A DNA stretch of 64,000 nucleotides from Ciceribacter sp. T2.26MG-112.2 (GTDB lineage: Bacteria; Pseudomonadota; Alphaproteobacteria; Rhizobiales; Rhizobiaceae). The stretch spans positions 282,988 through 346,987 of the forward strand of contig NZ_UEYQ01000005.1 in NCBI RefSeq assembly GCF_900492205.1, read 5' to 3'. Positions 46,652 through 55,619 of this stretch are shown here, one piece after another. The notes under the pieces were generated by a model that saw only the letters and a program-made list of their open reading frames with translations, did no database searches and was not told the origin of the DNA. Position numbers and translations under genes: made by a program. Within the stretch, counting starts at the first letter, position 1. Each line of letters starts with the position of its first letter.

Positions 46652-47548
46652 TCAGGCGGCGATCCCGATCATCTCGGAAAAGGCGAAGCGCACGCTGTCG
46701 GCCACCGCGCGGATCGTCTCGCTGGTCTCCGGCCCGGTCAGAAGCCGCACCTCGAACGTGCCGAGGTCCGGCAGTCCCTGCTTGGAGCCGAGCGCCGTCA
46801 TGTCGTCGGTCAGGTAGCTGCGCGGCAGCGGCGCGACTGCCAGGTCGGCGATCACCGCAGCGCGCTGCGCCATCGTGTGGGCGGACAGATAGGCGATCCG
46901 GTAAGGGCGCTTGTCGCGGTCGAGGCGTGACAGCGCATCGGCCCGCCAGCAGCAGCCGTCCTCCCAGATCGACACCGGCAGGGGATCGCGCAGGTGGGCA
47001 GTGCCGCATTTGGCACCGGCCCAGACCAGCTGCTCGGTGTGGATCACCTCCCCGTCATGGCTCACCATGCCCGGCGCGCAATTGACCAGGGTCAGGTCCA
47101 GGCGTTGTTCCTGCAGACGGCGGCGCAACTGACCGGACGTGTCGACCGTGAGATCCACCATGATCGCCGGATAGACCTCGGCAAAGCGGCGCAGGATGGT
47201 CGGCATGAAACGCTCGCCGATATCGTCGGGCGCGCCGAGCCGCACCACGCCCTTCATTTCCGGCATGCGGAATCGCCCAACCGCCTCGTTGGACAGCGCC
47301 AGCATGCGCCGTGCATAGGGCAGCAGCGTCTCGCCACTCTCCGTCAGCGTCACCGAGCGCGCGTCGCGCAGGAAGAGTGTCGCGCTCAGTTGTTCCTCCA
47401 GCTTCTTGATCTGCATGGAAACCGCCGAGGGGGTGCGGAACACGCGGTCCGCCGCCGAAGTGAAGCTCCCGGTCTCGGCAATCGCCACGAAGGTGCGCAG
47501 GATGTCGTTGTCGAGCAGCGGCAGCGGTTGGCGGATCATCAGGGTCAC
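46652..47548 (-). CDS. LysR family transcriptional regulator
   Basis: A 298-residue LysR protein. The N-terminal winged helix is LRTFVAIAETGSFTSAADRV with the recognition helix SAVSMQIKKLEEQL (about 17-75); the remainder is a periplasmic-binding-protein-like effector domain. It is convergent with the reactivator gene and divergent from a DUF1127 gene, a typical rhizobial pair. It could regulate the DUF1127 gene or the one-carbon cluster; the sequence does not decide. Confidence 0.93.
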   Translation of the reverse strand: MTLMIRQPLPLLDNDILRTFVAIAETGSFTSAADRVFRTPSAVSMQIKKLEEQLSATLFLRDARSVTLTESGETLLPYARRMLALSNEAVGRFRMPEMKGVVRLGAPDDIGERFMPTILRRFAEVYPAIMVDLTVDTSGQLRRRLQEQRLDLTLVNCAPGMVSHDGEVIHTEQLVWAGAKCGTAHLRDPLPVSIWEDGCCWRADALSRLDRDKRPYRIAYLSAHTMAQRAAVIADLAVAPLPRSYLTDDMTALGSKQGLPDLGTFEVRLLTGPETSETIRAVADSVRFAFSEMIGIAA

Positions 47549-47657
47549 GGTCAGGCATCTTTCAATAAAACTGATCTTAAGAACGATATCATCGCGTTTG
47601 ATTGAATGTCAATCGAGGCGCATGCTGCAACCATCAAGAGAACACAAGGAGGCGACA

Positions 47658-47864
47658 ATGCTGATTGCAACCCTGCTCGATATGGTGCGCCGCTGGCATG
47701 AAGTCCTGCCACTGACGCCGGCCGCACGCCAGAACCTGAGAGCGCGCCGGGAACTGGCGTCCCTATCGCCCGAATTGCAACGCGATATCGGCTGGCCGCC
47801 GGAGGAGTACACGGCCATCGAGCCGCACCGCAAACACCACACAAATCGATCGCTAGCATCATAA
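47658..47864 (+). CDS. DUF1127 domain protein
   Basis: A 68-residue protein. The DUF1127 core is ARRELASLSPELQRDIGWPPEE, with the conserved arginines and the D(I/L)G ending. In rhizobia such small proteins act in RNA turnover and in phosphate and carbon responses. AAGGAGG sits before the ATG at 47658. Divergent from the lysR gene; a second DUF1127 gene follows. Confidence 0.85.
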   Translation: MLIATLLDMVRRWHEVLPLTPAARQNLRARRELASLSPELQRDIGWPPEEYTAIEPHRKHHTNRSLAS

Positions 47865-47929
47865 ACATTCGTTTGAATGATGAATAAGAGGCGAGCAAAA
47901 CACCAAGGCCAGACAGGCAGCCGAAAAGG

Positions 47930-48151
47930 ATGAAGACGATGACCCTCGTTGGTTATGACAGCCGGATCACTTTGCAGAACCGCCGCTTGCCGACGGTCGC
48001 GCACCCCATCGCCATTCTCATGACCGCAGGCCGGGCCGTGCGGCAATGGCAGGAGCGCCGGGCCAATGCCCGGGCGCTGGAAGCCCTGCCCTTCGACCTG
48101 CGCAAGGATCTCGGCTGGCCTGCCACCGACAGACCGGTGCCCAGGCTTTGA
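47930..48151 (+). CDS. DUF1127 domain protein
   Basis: A 73-residue protein with the DUF1127 helix WQERRANARALEALPFDLRK and DLGWP at the end. It is a paralogue of the gene 65 bases upstream. The region before the core (SRITLQNRRLPTVAHPIAIL) is unlike the first copy. Confidence 0.85.
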   Translation: MKTMTLVGYDSRITLQNRRLPTVAHPIAILMTAGRAVRQWQERRANARALEALPFDLRKDLGWPATDRPVPRL

Positions 48152-48444
48152 GACATTTGCGACACGGCCCGCCCCGCCGCGTCGCAATCGGGCCGAGCCG
48201 GTTTTTCCCCATTTCCCGGCTCGCGCCCGAAATTCCGTCGGTCTTTCAAGTTGATGCCTCAGGCGCCGCAAATGCACCGCTCCTTTCCAGGTCGCAATGA
48301 GAAAACTGCGAAACGGGCGTCGCATTTTCGCCTGTCCCGCGCTATTCTGCCGTGTTCCTGAAGACGCACGTCGCATTCGGAACATCTCCATGACGCCTGC
48401 CACGCAAGGAATAGCGAAAAACGCGGGAACACTGGGCATCACAC

Positions 48445-49464
48445 ATGAACAAGGCGCCAACCAAGAAACGTTCGCTGGTCTTCTTTCTCGTCCCCCATTT
48501 CACGCTCCTGCCCTTTGCAGGCGCGATCGAAACGTTGCGCATCGCCAACCGGATGCTCGGCTATCAGGCCTATGAATGGCGGCTTGCCTCGACCGACGGG
48601 CAGAAGGTCCATTCCTCGAGCGGCATCGCCATGGAGGTCAATTCCTCGCTCGCCGACGAACGCCGCTACCTGTCCGGTGAAAACCGGCCGAGCATGGTGA
48701 TCGTCTGTTCCGGCGTCTATGTCGAGGAGTTCCACAACAAGTCGGTCAATGCCTGGCTGCGCGAGGCCTATAACCGGGGTGCTGCCGTCGGCAGCCTCTG
48801 TACCGGCGCTCATGTGCTGGCCCAGGCCGGCCTGCTGAACGGCAAGCGTTGCGCCATCCATTGGGAAAATCTGCCGGGCTTTGCCGAAGCCTTCCCGCAG
48901 GCGGAAGTCTATGCCGACCTCTACGAGGTCGACAGCAATCTCTATACCTGCGCCGGAGGCACCGCCTCGCTCGACATGATGCTGAACCTGATCGGCCAGG
49001 ATTTTGGCGAAGGCCTGGTCAACCGGGTCTGCGAGCAGCACCTGACCGACCGGGTACGTAGCCCGACCGACCGGCAACGCCTGCCGCTCCGGGCCCGTCT
49101 CGGCGTGCAGAACTCCAAGGTCCTGTCGATCATCGAACTGATGGAAAGCAATCTCGCCGAACCGCTGACGCTCGTCGAGATCGCCGAGGATGCCGACCTG
49201 TCGCGGCGCCAGATCGAGCGCCTGTTCCGCCAGGAAATGGGCCGCTCGCCGGCCCGCTACTATCTCGAGATCCGGCTCGACCGCGCCCGCCACCTGCTGG
49301 TCCAGTCGTCCATGCCGGTGGTCGAGGTGGCGGTCGCCTGCGGCTTCGTCTCCGCGTCGCACTTCTCCAAGTGTTATCGCGAAGTCTACAACCGCTCGCC
49401 GCAACAGGAGCGCGCCGATCGCAAGCTGAGCATGGCGGCGATGCGCTCGGGCGCTGCCGCCTGA
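48445..49464 (+). CDS. GlxA/GbdR-type AraC family transcriptional regulator
   Basis: A 339-residue regulator. Residues about 8-180 form a DJ-1/PfpI-like amidotransferase domain (FFLVPHFTLLPFAGAIETLR, AVGSLCTGAHVLAQAGLLNG with the nucleophile-elbow Cys, GGTASLDMML). Two AraC helix-turn-helix units follow (LVEIAEDADLSRRQIERLFR and VVEVAVACGFVSASHFSKCY). This is the architecture of GbdR, the glycine-betaine-responsive activator of Pseudomonas. Its place at the end of a betaine/methyl-transfer region makes it the best local candidate for regulator. Target sites not established. Confidence 0.9.
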   Translation: MNKAPTKKRSLVFFLVPHFTLLPFAGAIETLRIANRMLGYQAYEWRLASTDGQKVHSSSGIAMEVNSSLADERRYLSGENRPSMVIVCSGVYVEEFHNKSVNAWLREAYNRGAAVGSLCTGAHVLAQAGLLNGKRCAIHWENLPGFAEAFPQAEVYADLYEVDSNLYTCAGGTASLDMMLNLIGQDFGEGLVNRVCEQHLTDRVRSPTDRQRLPLRARLGVQNSKVLSIIELMESNLAEPLTLVEIAEDADLSRRQIERLFRQEMGRSPARYYLEIRLDRARHLLVQSSMPVVEVAVACGFVSASHFSKCYREVYNRSPQQERADRKLSMAAMRSGAAA

Positions 49465-49489
49465 GGCCATAGGCTCCCGACGCGCCCGC

Positions 49490-50311
49490 TCAGCCGTAGA
49501 GGCTGTAGAAGAAGCGGGCCGAGACGAAGATCAGGAACAGGCCGAAGCCGATCTCGAGCTGGCGCTTGCTCATCGCATGGGCGATTTTCGCACCGTAGGG
49601 GGCGACGACCAGCGTCACCGGAATGATCAGCACCACGGCGATCCAGTTTATGAAGCCGGTCGACAGAAGTGGCAGCCCGTCCTTGCCCCATCCGGCCCAG
49701 ATATAGCCGAACAGGCCCGGCAGCGAGATCAGCACGCCGACGCCGGCCGAGGTCGCCACCGCCTGGTGGATCGGCCGGCCGTAGAGGCTCATGAAGGTAT
49801 TGTTGAGCACGCCGCCGCCGATCCCCATCAGCCCCGAAAACACGCCAATGCCGGTGCCGACGGCAAAGCGCAGGGGCTCGCCGGGCAGGTCGGAACCGAG
49901 ATGCCAGCGCGACGAGAAGAACATCATGCGGGAGGCGAGCAGCAGCGTGATCACCGCGAAGATCAGCCGCAGCGCCTCGCTCGACGCCTCGGCGGCGATC
50001 ACCGCGGCAAGGATCGCCCCGAGCGGTACGGCGACGACCCAGCCCCTCAGCAACTGCATGTCGACGGCGCCCCGCCGCCGGTGGGCGGCAAACGACCTCA
50101 GCGAGGTCGGCACGATGATGGCGATCGATGTGCCGACGGCGAGATGCATGCGAACCGCATCATCAATGCCGGCGAGCCCGAAGATCTGGTAGAACACCGG
50201 AACCAGCACCGCGCCGCCGCCAATGCCGAAGACGCCGGCGAGCAGGCCGGCCACGCCGCCGGCAACCACCAGCAGGCCGGCAAACAGCATCAGTTCCGAA
50301 ACGGGGGGCAT
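49490..50311 (-). CDS. TauE/SafE family sulfite exporter-like permease
   Basis: A 273-residue protein with about eight hydrophobic helices. The two family repeats are visible as LLAGVFGIGGGAVLVPVFYQ near the start and GVFSGLMGIGGGVLNNTFMS near the middle. These proteins export sulfite, sulfoacetate or related anions, substrate unknown here. ATG at 50311; a GTG lies one codon upstream. Convergent with the GlxA-type gene. Confidence 0.9.
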   Translation of the reverse strand: MPPVSELMLFAGLLVVAGGVAGLLAGVFGIGGGAVLVPVFYQIFGLAGIDDAVRMHLAVGTSIAIIVPTSLRSFAAHRRRGAVDMQLLRGWVVAVPLGAILAAVIAAEASSEALRLIFAVITLLLASRMMFFSSRWHLGSDLPGEPLRFAVGTGIGVFSGLMGIGGGVLNNTFMSLYGRPIHQAVATSAGVGVLISLPGLFGYIWAGWGKDGLPLLSTGFINWIAVVLIIPVTLVVAPYGAKIAHAMSKRQLEIGFGLFLIFVSARFFYSLYG

Positions 50312-50549
50312 CACGGCCTGTCCTTCCTGGCGCGCACCGGCTTGCCGCGCCTGTCATCAATCCGTGTCGCTTCTACCCTATCGTCGGCATCAGGCAAGGA
50401 CAGGCAGCCGCAACGCGGTACGCCTGGCAAGCAAGCGCCGTTCGTCAGGGCGGCAGCCTTGCCGGTTTTGACACAGTGATTTCAGGCAGACATTTTCGCT
50501 CAATCCCTTTGCGACCGGCGGCGATGTCCCCCGCCCCATTGCCCTGGTC

Positions 50550-50577
50550 AGAAAGCCGGCGTTCGCGCCGGCTTTCT
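50550..50577. terminator. Strong hairpin, probable terminator
   Basis: A perfect 12-bp stem (50550-50561 with 50566-50577) is closed by a TTCG loop. It lies 22 bases beyond the stop of the minus-strand lipoprotein gene. The T tract is poor, so termination strength is uncertain. Confidence 0.6.
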
Positions 50578-50598
50578 CTTGGGGGCGAGCCTGAAAGC

Positions 50599-51252
50599 TC
50601 ACAATGGGAGCGGCGGATTGGCCGCTTGCGGCCGCGACGGCGTCAAGGCCGTAGGATTGTCGGTGCCGATACCGTCGACCACCGGCTGGCTTGTCTCACC
50701 TTCGGCGATCGCCATCGGACCCTGCGGCACCATGATCTGCGCTGCGACCGGCGCTGCGGGAGCCGGTGGCTTTGCCTCGCCAAAGTCGGTCCGGTTTTCG
50801 TCGCCGATACCGAGATCGGCATCGATATTCACGCCTTCCGCCGGAATGGCGTATTCAGCGGCTTGCGGCATGGGTTGCTGCTGCGCCTGCTCGCGCAAGG
50901 ACGGCTGCTGGTCGGCCAATGCCATGGCTTCACCCGGCACGGCGGGCGTTGTGACGCCACGCGGATCATTGACCCCGAGCGGATCATCATCCGCCCGATT
51001 GTCGACCCCGGCAAGGTTCGGCGTGTCGAGATAGTCGATCGCGTCCGTGGCGCGGTTGCCGCTCACGGTCGCCGGCGCATAAGCGGCACGCGCTCCGACC
51101 GGACCAAGCAATTCCCTGTCGGCAACGCGGCCTTCCGGCTGCAGGCGCGACGAAAGCGCCGGCGGCGCCATGCCGTCACCGTTACAGGACAAAAGACTCG
51201 TCGCCGAAAGGATGACCAATGCGGACCGCTGAAGAAAGATCGAGAACGCCAT
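50599..51252 (-). CDS. Hypothetical lipoprotein
   Basis: A 217-residue exported protein. The signal ends in a lipobox (SATSLLSC, Cys about 23). The mature part is Pro/Ala/Gln-rich and lacks clear secondary structure (ADQQPSLREQAQQQPMPQAA), suggesting a flexible periplasmic linker protein. Start chosen at the ATG at 51252; a GTG four codons upstream is also possible. Low complexity makes family assignment unreliable. Confidence 0.6.
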   Translation of the reverse strand: MAFSIFLQRSALVILSATSLLSCNGDGMAPPALSSRLQPEGRVADRELLGPVGARAAYAPATVSGNRATDAIDYLDTPNLAGVDNRADDDPLGVNDPRGVTTPAVPGEAMALADQQPSLREQAQQQPMPQAAEYAIPAEGVNIDADLGIGDENRTDFGEAKPPAPAAPVAAQIMVPQGPMAIAEGETSQPVVDGIGTDNPTALTPSRPQAANPPLPL

Positions 51253-51350
51253 ACCGAAACCCACTCTGCCGCCGCCGAAAGCCGGACGTCATCCGGTCCA
51301 GAAACTAACACTGGGCCGTTAAGCCTTGGTTTAGGGCATCGATGAAGCCC

Positions 51351-51932
51351 TTACGTGCCGGTGGCCCCCAGGCTTTTCATCCGCTCGATCCATCGTTCGC
51401 GACCGGCCGCATCCCTGCCGGCGACATTGCCGATGAGGCTCGCCCGGATCGGCTTGAACCCGACGAAGCCGAAAATGCCGACCTTCATCGCCTTCAGGCT
51501 ATGGGCACCATAGACCAGCCGGTAAAACCAGACCGGCATGCCCATGGTGATGACGATCCTCAACGAGCGCCCCTTGAGCAGTGCACCCTTCAACGGCCTG
51601 CCTTCGCGGGCATAGGCATATCCGGGCCTGAACACCTGCTCGAAGAAGGCCTTGACCAGTGCCGGCATGCCGCCGAGCCAGAGCGGGAAGACCAGGACGA
51701 CATGGTCGGCGGCCTTGATCTCGGTCTGCGCCGCAGCAATGGCAGCGCAGACCGGACCGCCTTCCTGTTCCTTTTGTGACCGCAAAATCGGAAAGTCGAT
51801 CGCCCCCAGGTCCAGCCTTTCGACCCGGTGGCCGGCCGAAGCGGCGCCGGTGGCATAGGCCTCGGCCAGCGCGTGGCAGAGATGCGGTCCGCTGGCGTCC
51901 GGGTGGCCTTGAATGATGAGAATGCGGCGCAT
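51351..51932 (-). CDS. NAD(P)H dehydrogenase (quinone)-like flavodoxin-fold protein
   Basis: A 193-residue protein. RRILIIQGHPDASGPHLCHA is the flavodoxin-2/NQO first strand and phosphate loop, and HVVLVFPLWLGGMPALVKAF the second family block. It belongs to the MdaB/KefF/NQO1-type FMN/FAD oxidoreductases that reduce quinones by two electrons. The ATG at 51932 is where the fold begins; the frame extends upstream without similarity. Confidence 0.88.
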   Translation of the reverse strand: MRRILIIQGHPDASGPHLCHALAEAYATGAASAGHRVERLDLGAIDFPILRSQKEQEGGPVCAAIAAAQTEIKAADHVVLVFPLWLGGMPALVKAFFEQVFRPGYAYAREGRPLKGALLKGRSLRIVITMGMPVWFYRLVYGAHSLKAMKVGIFGFVGFKPIRASLIGNVAGRDAAGRERWIERMKSLGATGT

Positions 51933-52057
51933 GGCTTTCTCCCGTACTGGCCCTCCCGCGCCACTGGGAACAGGGGGCGCCTTTCGCCTTGCCCCGAGGG
52001 GCGGGACGGCCCTAGATTGGATCGACCGCCATGGTTCTCGCAACAGGGGCAGCCGAA

Positions 52058-52564
52058 ATGCCTGGAAAATATCGTCTCGCGGCAAGCCAGCTTTCGATCC
52101 TTGTGCTCACCGCCCTGCCCGGTTTTGCCGCCGATTGCGACGGATGGAAAGCCGAAGTCTGGGACGTCGAGGGCGGCAGGGCACTGACGGCCCATATCTG
52201 CTCACCTGCGGCCGGCACGGAGCGTGAGGCGATGCTCTACCTGCAATGCGGAGAGGAAGGCGCCTTTGCGCTGCGCTTCGACGACGGCGGCCAGGGCGAT
52301 CCGCCCGACGGCAATCCGGAATGGAGCGGCCGCGTGGTCTTTTCCGATGGCAGGACGGACGTCGAGGTGACGATGATTTACGAGGCGATGGACGGGGTTC
52401 TTTACGCGCCGGCGGCTTTCTCCGGACCGCTCACCGCCCTCTTGCGCTCCGGCAACGACATCACGCTGACGCCGGACGAGACGACCTTCAAGGCGCGACG
52501 TTTTACCCTGAACGGGTCTTCGGCCGCTCTCGGCCGGCTCGGCCCCACATGCGGCGCTCGGTGA
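52058..52564 (+). CDS. Hypothetical exported protein
   Basis: A 168-residue protein with a signal peptide (KYRLAASQLSILVLTALPGF, cleavage near FAA-D). The mature part has two or three Cys and an Asp/Gly-rich beta-type composition (RFDDGGQGDPPDGNPEWSGR). The ATG at 52058 gives a clean signal; an in-frame ATG at 52031 would add nine residues. Divergent from the quinone oxidoreductase gene and convergent with the chemoreceptor gene. No family recognised. Confidence 0.6.
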   Translation: MPGKYRLAASQLSILVLTALPGFAADCDGWKAEVWDVEGGRALTAHICSPAAGTEREAMLYLQCGEEGAFALRFDDGGQGDPPDGNPEWSGRVVFSDGRTDVEVTMIYEAMDGVLYAPAAFSGPLTALLRSGNDITLTPDETTFKARRFTLNGSSAALGRLGPTCGAR

Positions 52565-52586
52565 CTGCGAGAAGGACAAACGAAAG

Positions 52587-52610
52587 CGCCGGCGGGAAGT
52601 CCCGCCGGCG
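52587..52610. terminator. Bidirectional hairpin between convergent genes
   Basis: A perfect 10-bp stem (52587-52596 with 52601-52610) encloses AAGT. It lies 22 bases after the plus-strand hypothetical gene and 26 bases beyond the chemoreceptor stop. On the minus strand it is followed by a T-containing stretch. Confidence 0.6.
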
Positions 52611-52636
52611 TCCTGTCTCATGCGCAAGGGCAAATC

Positions 52637-54454
52637 TCAGGCTGCGTGACGCCTACCCGGCTGCGCGGAGGTTTCTGCCTCGAGCTTGAGCCGCGAGAGC
52701 AGTTGACGCAAATGCCGGCTCTCCTCCGCCAGCGTCTGGCCGGCGGCCGAGGTTTCCTCGACCATGGCGGCGTTCTGCTGGGTCATCTGGTCCATGTGAT
52801 TGACCGAGGTATTGATCTCCTGCAGGCCGGTCGCCTGTTCGCGCGAGGCCGTGGCGATGCTGTTGACGTGATCGTTGACCTGGTTGACCAGTTTCTCGAT
52901 CTCGACGAGCGCCTCGCCGGTCGAGCGTACCAGCGACACGCCGTTGCCGACTTCGGCAGCCGAAGCGCTGATCAGCGCCTTGATCTCCTTCGCGGCATTG
53001 GCGGAACGCTGGGCGAGTTCGCGCACTTCCTGGGCAACGACCGCAAAACCGCGACCAGCCTCCCCGGCACGTGCTGCCTCGACGCCGGCGTTGAGGGCCA
53101 GGAGGTTGGTCTGGAAAGCGATCTCGTCGATCACCGAGATGATCTGGTTGATGCGCGCCGAAGAGCTTTCGATGCGGCCCATGGCGTCAACCGCGTTGCG
53201 GACAATCTCGCCGGAACGGTTGGCGCTCTTCTTGGTCTCGGCGACCATGTCGCGGGCCTCGTTGGCGCGTTCCGATGCGGTGCGAACCGCAACCGTGATC
53301 TCGTCGAGGGCGGCGGCGGTCTCCTCGAGGGCGGCGGCCTGCTGCTCGGTGCGGCGCGACAGATTGTTGGTCGCTTCGCTGATGTCGCCGGCGCTGTCGC
53401 TGACCACATTGCTCGTCTGATTGATCGAACCCATGACGCTGCTGAGGGCTGCAACGGCGGCGTTGAAATCGCGGCGCAGCTTGTCATACTCGGCACCGAT
53501 GTCGCCGACACTGACGGTCAGGTCGCCCTGGGCCAGCCGTTCCAGAGCGTCGCCGATCTGGTGGATCGCATGGTCCTGCCGCTCGGAAGCGGTGCGCAGA
53601 ACCGTCTCGTTGTTCTGTCGCTCGGCGTCGATCTTCTGCTGCTGCTCGGCTTCGCGGCCACGCATGTCGATGCGGTCGCGCACCGAATCGCGCAAGACGA
53701 TCAGGGCGTCGGCCATACCGCCGATTTCGTCCCGGCGGTCGGCATCGACGATCTCGGTGTCGACCTTCTCCTCGGCGATCCGGCCCATGGCGTTCTTCAG
53801 GCGGGCGATCGGACCAACGACGCTGCGAACCACGGCATAGGCGCAGGAAAGGATGACGATCACGCTGGCGGCGATGATGGCACCGAACGACCAGGCATTG
53901 CTGTAGAACATGGCGGCAAGGTCGTCGGCGTAGACGCCGGTGCCGACGATCCAGCCCCAGGGCTCGAAACCGACGACGTGGGAGAACTTCAGGACCGGCG
54001 CCTCGAAGCCAGGCTTCGGCCAGTAATAGTCGACGAAGCCTTCCTTGTTGGCCTTCACGGTCTTCACGAATTCCATGAAGATGTGCTTGCCGTTCGGATC
54101 CTTGTTCTGGCTGAGGTCCTTGCCGTTAAGCTCGGGCTTGATCGGATGCATGACCATGACCGGCTGCATGTCGTTGACCCAGAGATAGCCGTCCTTGCCA
54201 TAGCGCATGGCGCCGATGACCTCGAGGGCCTTGGCCTGGGCCTCCTCGCGCTTCAGCACGCCGTCCTGCTCCATCTTGTAATATTTGGAGAAGACCGCGA
54301 GCGCCGTCTGGTCGATCGAGGCAAGGCCCGCCCGGCGTTCGTCGGCCAGCGAGTTATACGAATAGAACAGGCTGAAGGTCAGCGTCGCCACGAGCACGCA
54401 AAGCGCCAGCGCCACCAACAGATACAGCCGTACCGAAATGCTCAGATTCTTCAT
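52637..54454 (-). CDS. Methyl-accepting chemotaxis protein with Cache sensor
   Basis: A 605-residue receptor. Transmembrane helix 1 is at about 9-30, the extracytoplasmic single Cache domain at about 35-185 ([20 protein letters not shown] and [18 protein letters not shown]), and helix 2 at about 188-210. HAMP and a coiled coil follow, then the signalling tip [20 protein letters not shown]. The C-terminus is [10 protein letters not shown] without a CheR-docking pentapeptide. Single Cache receptors often sense organic acids. The gene is monocistronic. Confidence 0.95.
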   Translation of the reverse strand: MKNLSISVRLYLLVALALCVLVATLTFSLFYSYNSLADERRAGLASIDQTALAVFSKYYKMEQDGVLKREEAQAKALEVIGAMRYGKDGYLWVNDMQPVMVMHPIKPELNGKDLSQNKDPNGKHIFMEFVKTVKANKEGFVDYYWPKPGFEAPVLKFSHVVGFEPWGWIVGTGVYADDLAAMFYSNAWSFGAIIAASVIVILSCAYAVVRSVVGPIARLKNAMGRIAEEKVDTEIVDADRRDEIGGMADALIVLRDSVRDRIDMRGREAEQQQKIDAERQNNETVLRTASERQDHAIHQIGDALERLAQGDLTVSVGDIGAEYDKLRRDFNAAVAALSSVMGSINQTSNVVSDSAGDISEATNNLSRRTEQQAAALEETAAALDEITVAVRTASERANEARDMVAETKKSANRSGEIVRNAVDAMGRIESSSARINQIISVIDEIAFQTNLLALNAGVEAARAGEAGRGFAVVAQEVRELAQRSANAAKEIKALISASAAEVGNGVSLVRSTGEALVEIEKLVNQVNDHVNSIATASREQATGLQEINTSVNHMDQMTQQNAAMVEETSAAGQTLAEESRHLRQLLSRLKLEAETSAQPGRRHAA

Positions 54455-54681
54455 AGAAGTTACTCCCCCTAATTCTCAGGGGAACGATCCCATGGGAAAA
54501 TTACGAAATCGATAAAGGTCGATACCCTAAATTTAGCGGTGTGTACTTAAGCCGGGCCCGGCATTTGGGGCGTCGCCGGTGGACCTGTTGCCCGGACCGC
54601 GGCAATTTCATAGGCTCGCCTTCACCACAGGGCGATTCCGGCGCGGATCGTGTTAACCCGCGACAGCAGATGGGACAGACA

Positions 54682-55068
54682 ATGCGCAGCGCAGCAGCAA
54701 CGACCGGTGAGCTCACCTTGAGGACGCTCGCCATGCCGGGTGACGCCAATGCCGCCGGCGACATCTTCGGCGGATGGGTGATGGCCCAGATGGACCTCGC
54801 CTGCGGTATCCGCGCCGCCGAACGCGCCCGCGGCCGTGTGGTCACGGCGGCCGTCCAGGAAATGGCCTTTGCCATGCCGGTCAAGATCGGCGACACATTG
54901 TGCGTCTACACCGACATTTCCAAGGTCGGACGCACCTCGATGACGCTCGCCGTCGAGGTGTGGGCCCAGCGCTATCTGACGCACACGATGGAGAAGGTGA
55001 CGGCCGCCACATTCGTGATGGTCGCGCTCGACGATGAAGGCAGACCGACGCCGGTTCCGGCGGAATAG
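54682..55068 (+). CDS. Acyl-CoA thioesterase, YciA/HotDog family
   Basis: A 128-residue hotdog-fold enzyme. LAMPGDANAAGDIFGGWVMA carries the catalytic Asp of the YciA/BACH group, and VTAAVQEMAFAMPVKIGD with TMEKVTAATFVMVALD completes the fold. It hydrolyses short to medium acyl-CoA. ATG at 54682 with GGGAC upstream is preferred; an in-frame ATG four codons earlier (54670) is possible. Confidence 0.88.
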   Translation: MRSAAATTGELTLRTLAMPGDANAAGDIFGGWVMAQMDLACGIRAAERARGRVVTAAVQEMAFAMPVKIGDTLCVYTDISKVGRTSMTLAVEVWAQRYLTHTMEKVTAATFVMVALDDEGRPTPVPAE

Positions 55069-55108
55069 GCCAGGCAGAGGGCCAGGCCCGCATCATTAGC
55101 CCGCTCGA

Positions 55109-55459
55109 TCAGGCGCGAAAGATCAGTGCGGCGCCGCCGGCAATCATCGCGAAACCGAGGAAGTGGTTGATTGTCAGCGATTCCTTCAGCCAGAAGACCG
55201 AAAAGCCGGAAAACACCAGCAGGGTGATCACCTCCTGGATCGTCTTCAACTGCGCCGCGGAATAAACCTGCGAACCGATGCGGTTGGCGGGCACGGCCAG
55301 ACAATACTCAAAGAAGGCGATACCCCAACTGACCAGCACCACCAGGGTGAGCGCCGAGCCCTTGAATTTCAGGTGGCCATACCAGGCAAAGGTCATGAAC
55401 ACGTTGGAAAGCGCCAGCATTACGATCGGCCATACGGCGGCGGGACTGAAGGTCGGCAT
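55109..55459 (-). CDS. DUF486 / DMT-type small membrane protein
   Basis: A 116-residue protein with four hydrophobic helices and the DUF486 signature NVFMTFAWYGHLKFK, WGIAFFEYCLAVPANRIG and LKESLTINHFLGFAMI. It resembles one half of drug/metabolite transporters and may act as a dimer. AAGGAA precedes the ATG at 55459. Convergent with the thioesterase gene. Confidence 0.88.
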   Translation of the reverse strand: MPTFSPAAVWPIVMLALSNVFMTFAWYGHLKFKGSALTLVVLVSWGIAFFEYCLAVPANRIGSQVYSAAQLKTIQEVITLLVFSGFSVFWLKESLTINHFLGFAMIAGGAALIFRA

Positions 55460-55619
55460 TGGTATTCCTTGAACATTGATGGTGGGACGCCGGCCTTGCG
55501 CGGCAGCGGACGATCGCGCAGCGGCGCAAACGAATCCGCCGCCGACCGACGAACCATGCCGCATTCGCCCTTAGGCATGCAATCCGTCGGCGTGTCGGCC
55601 CTGTCCGCCGCGAGGCACA

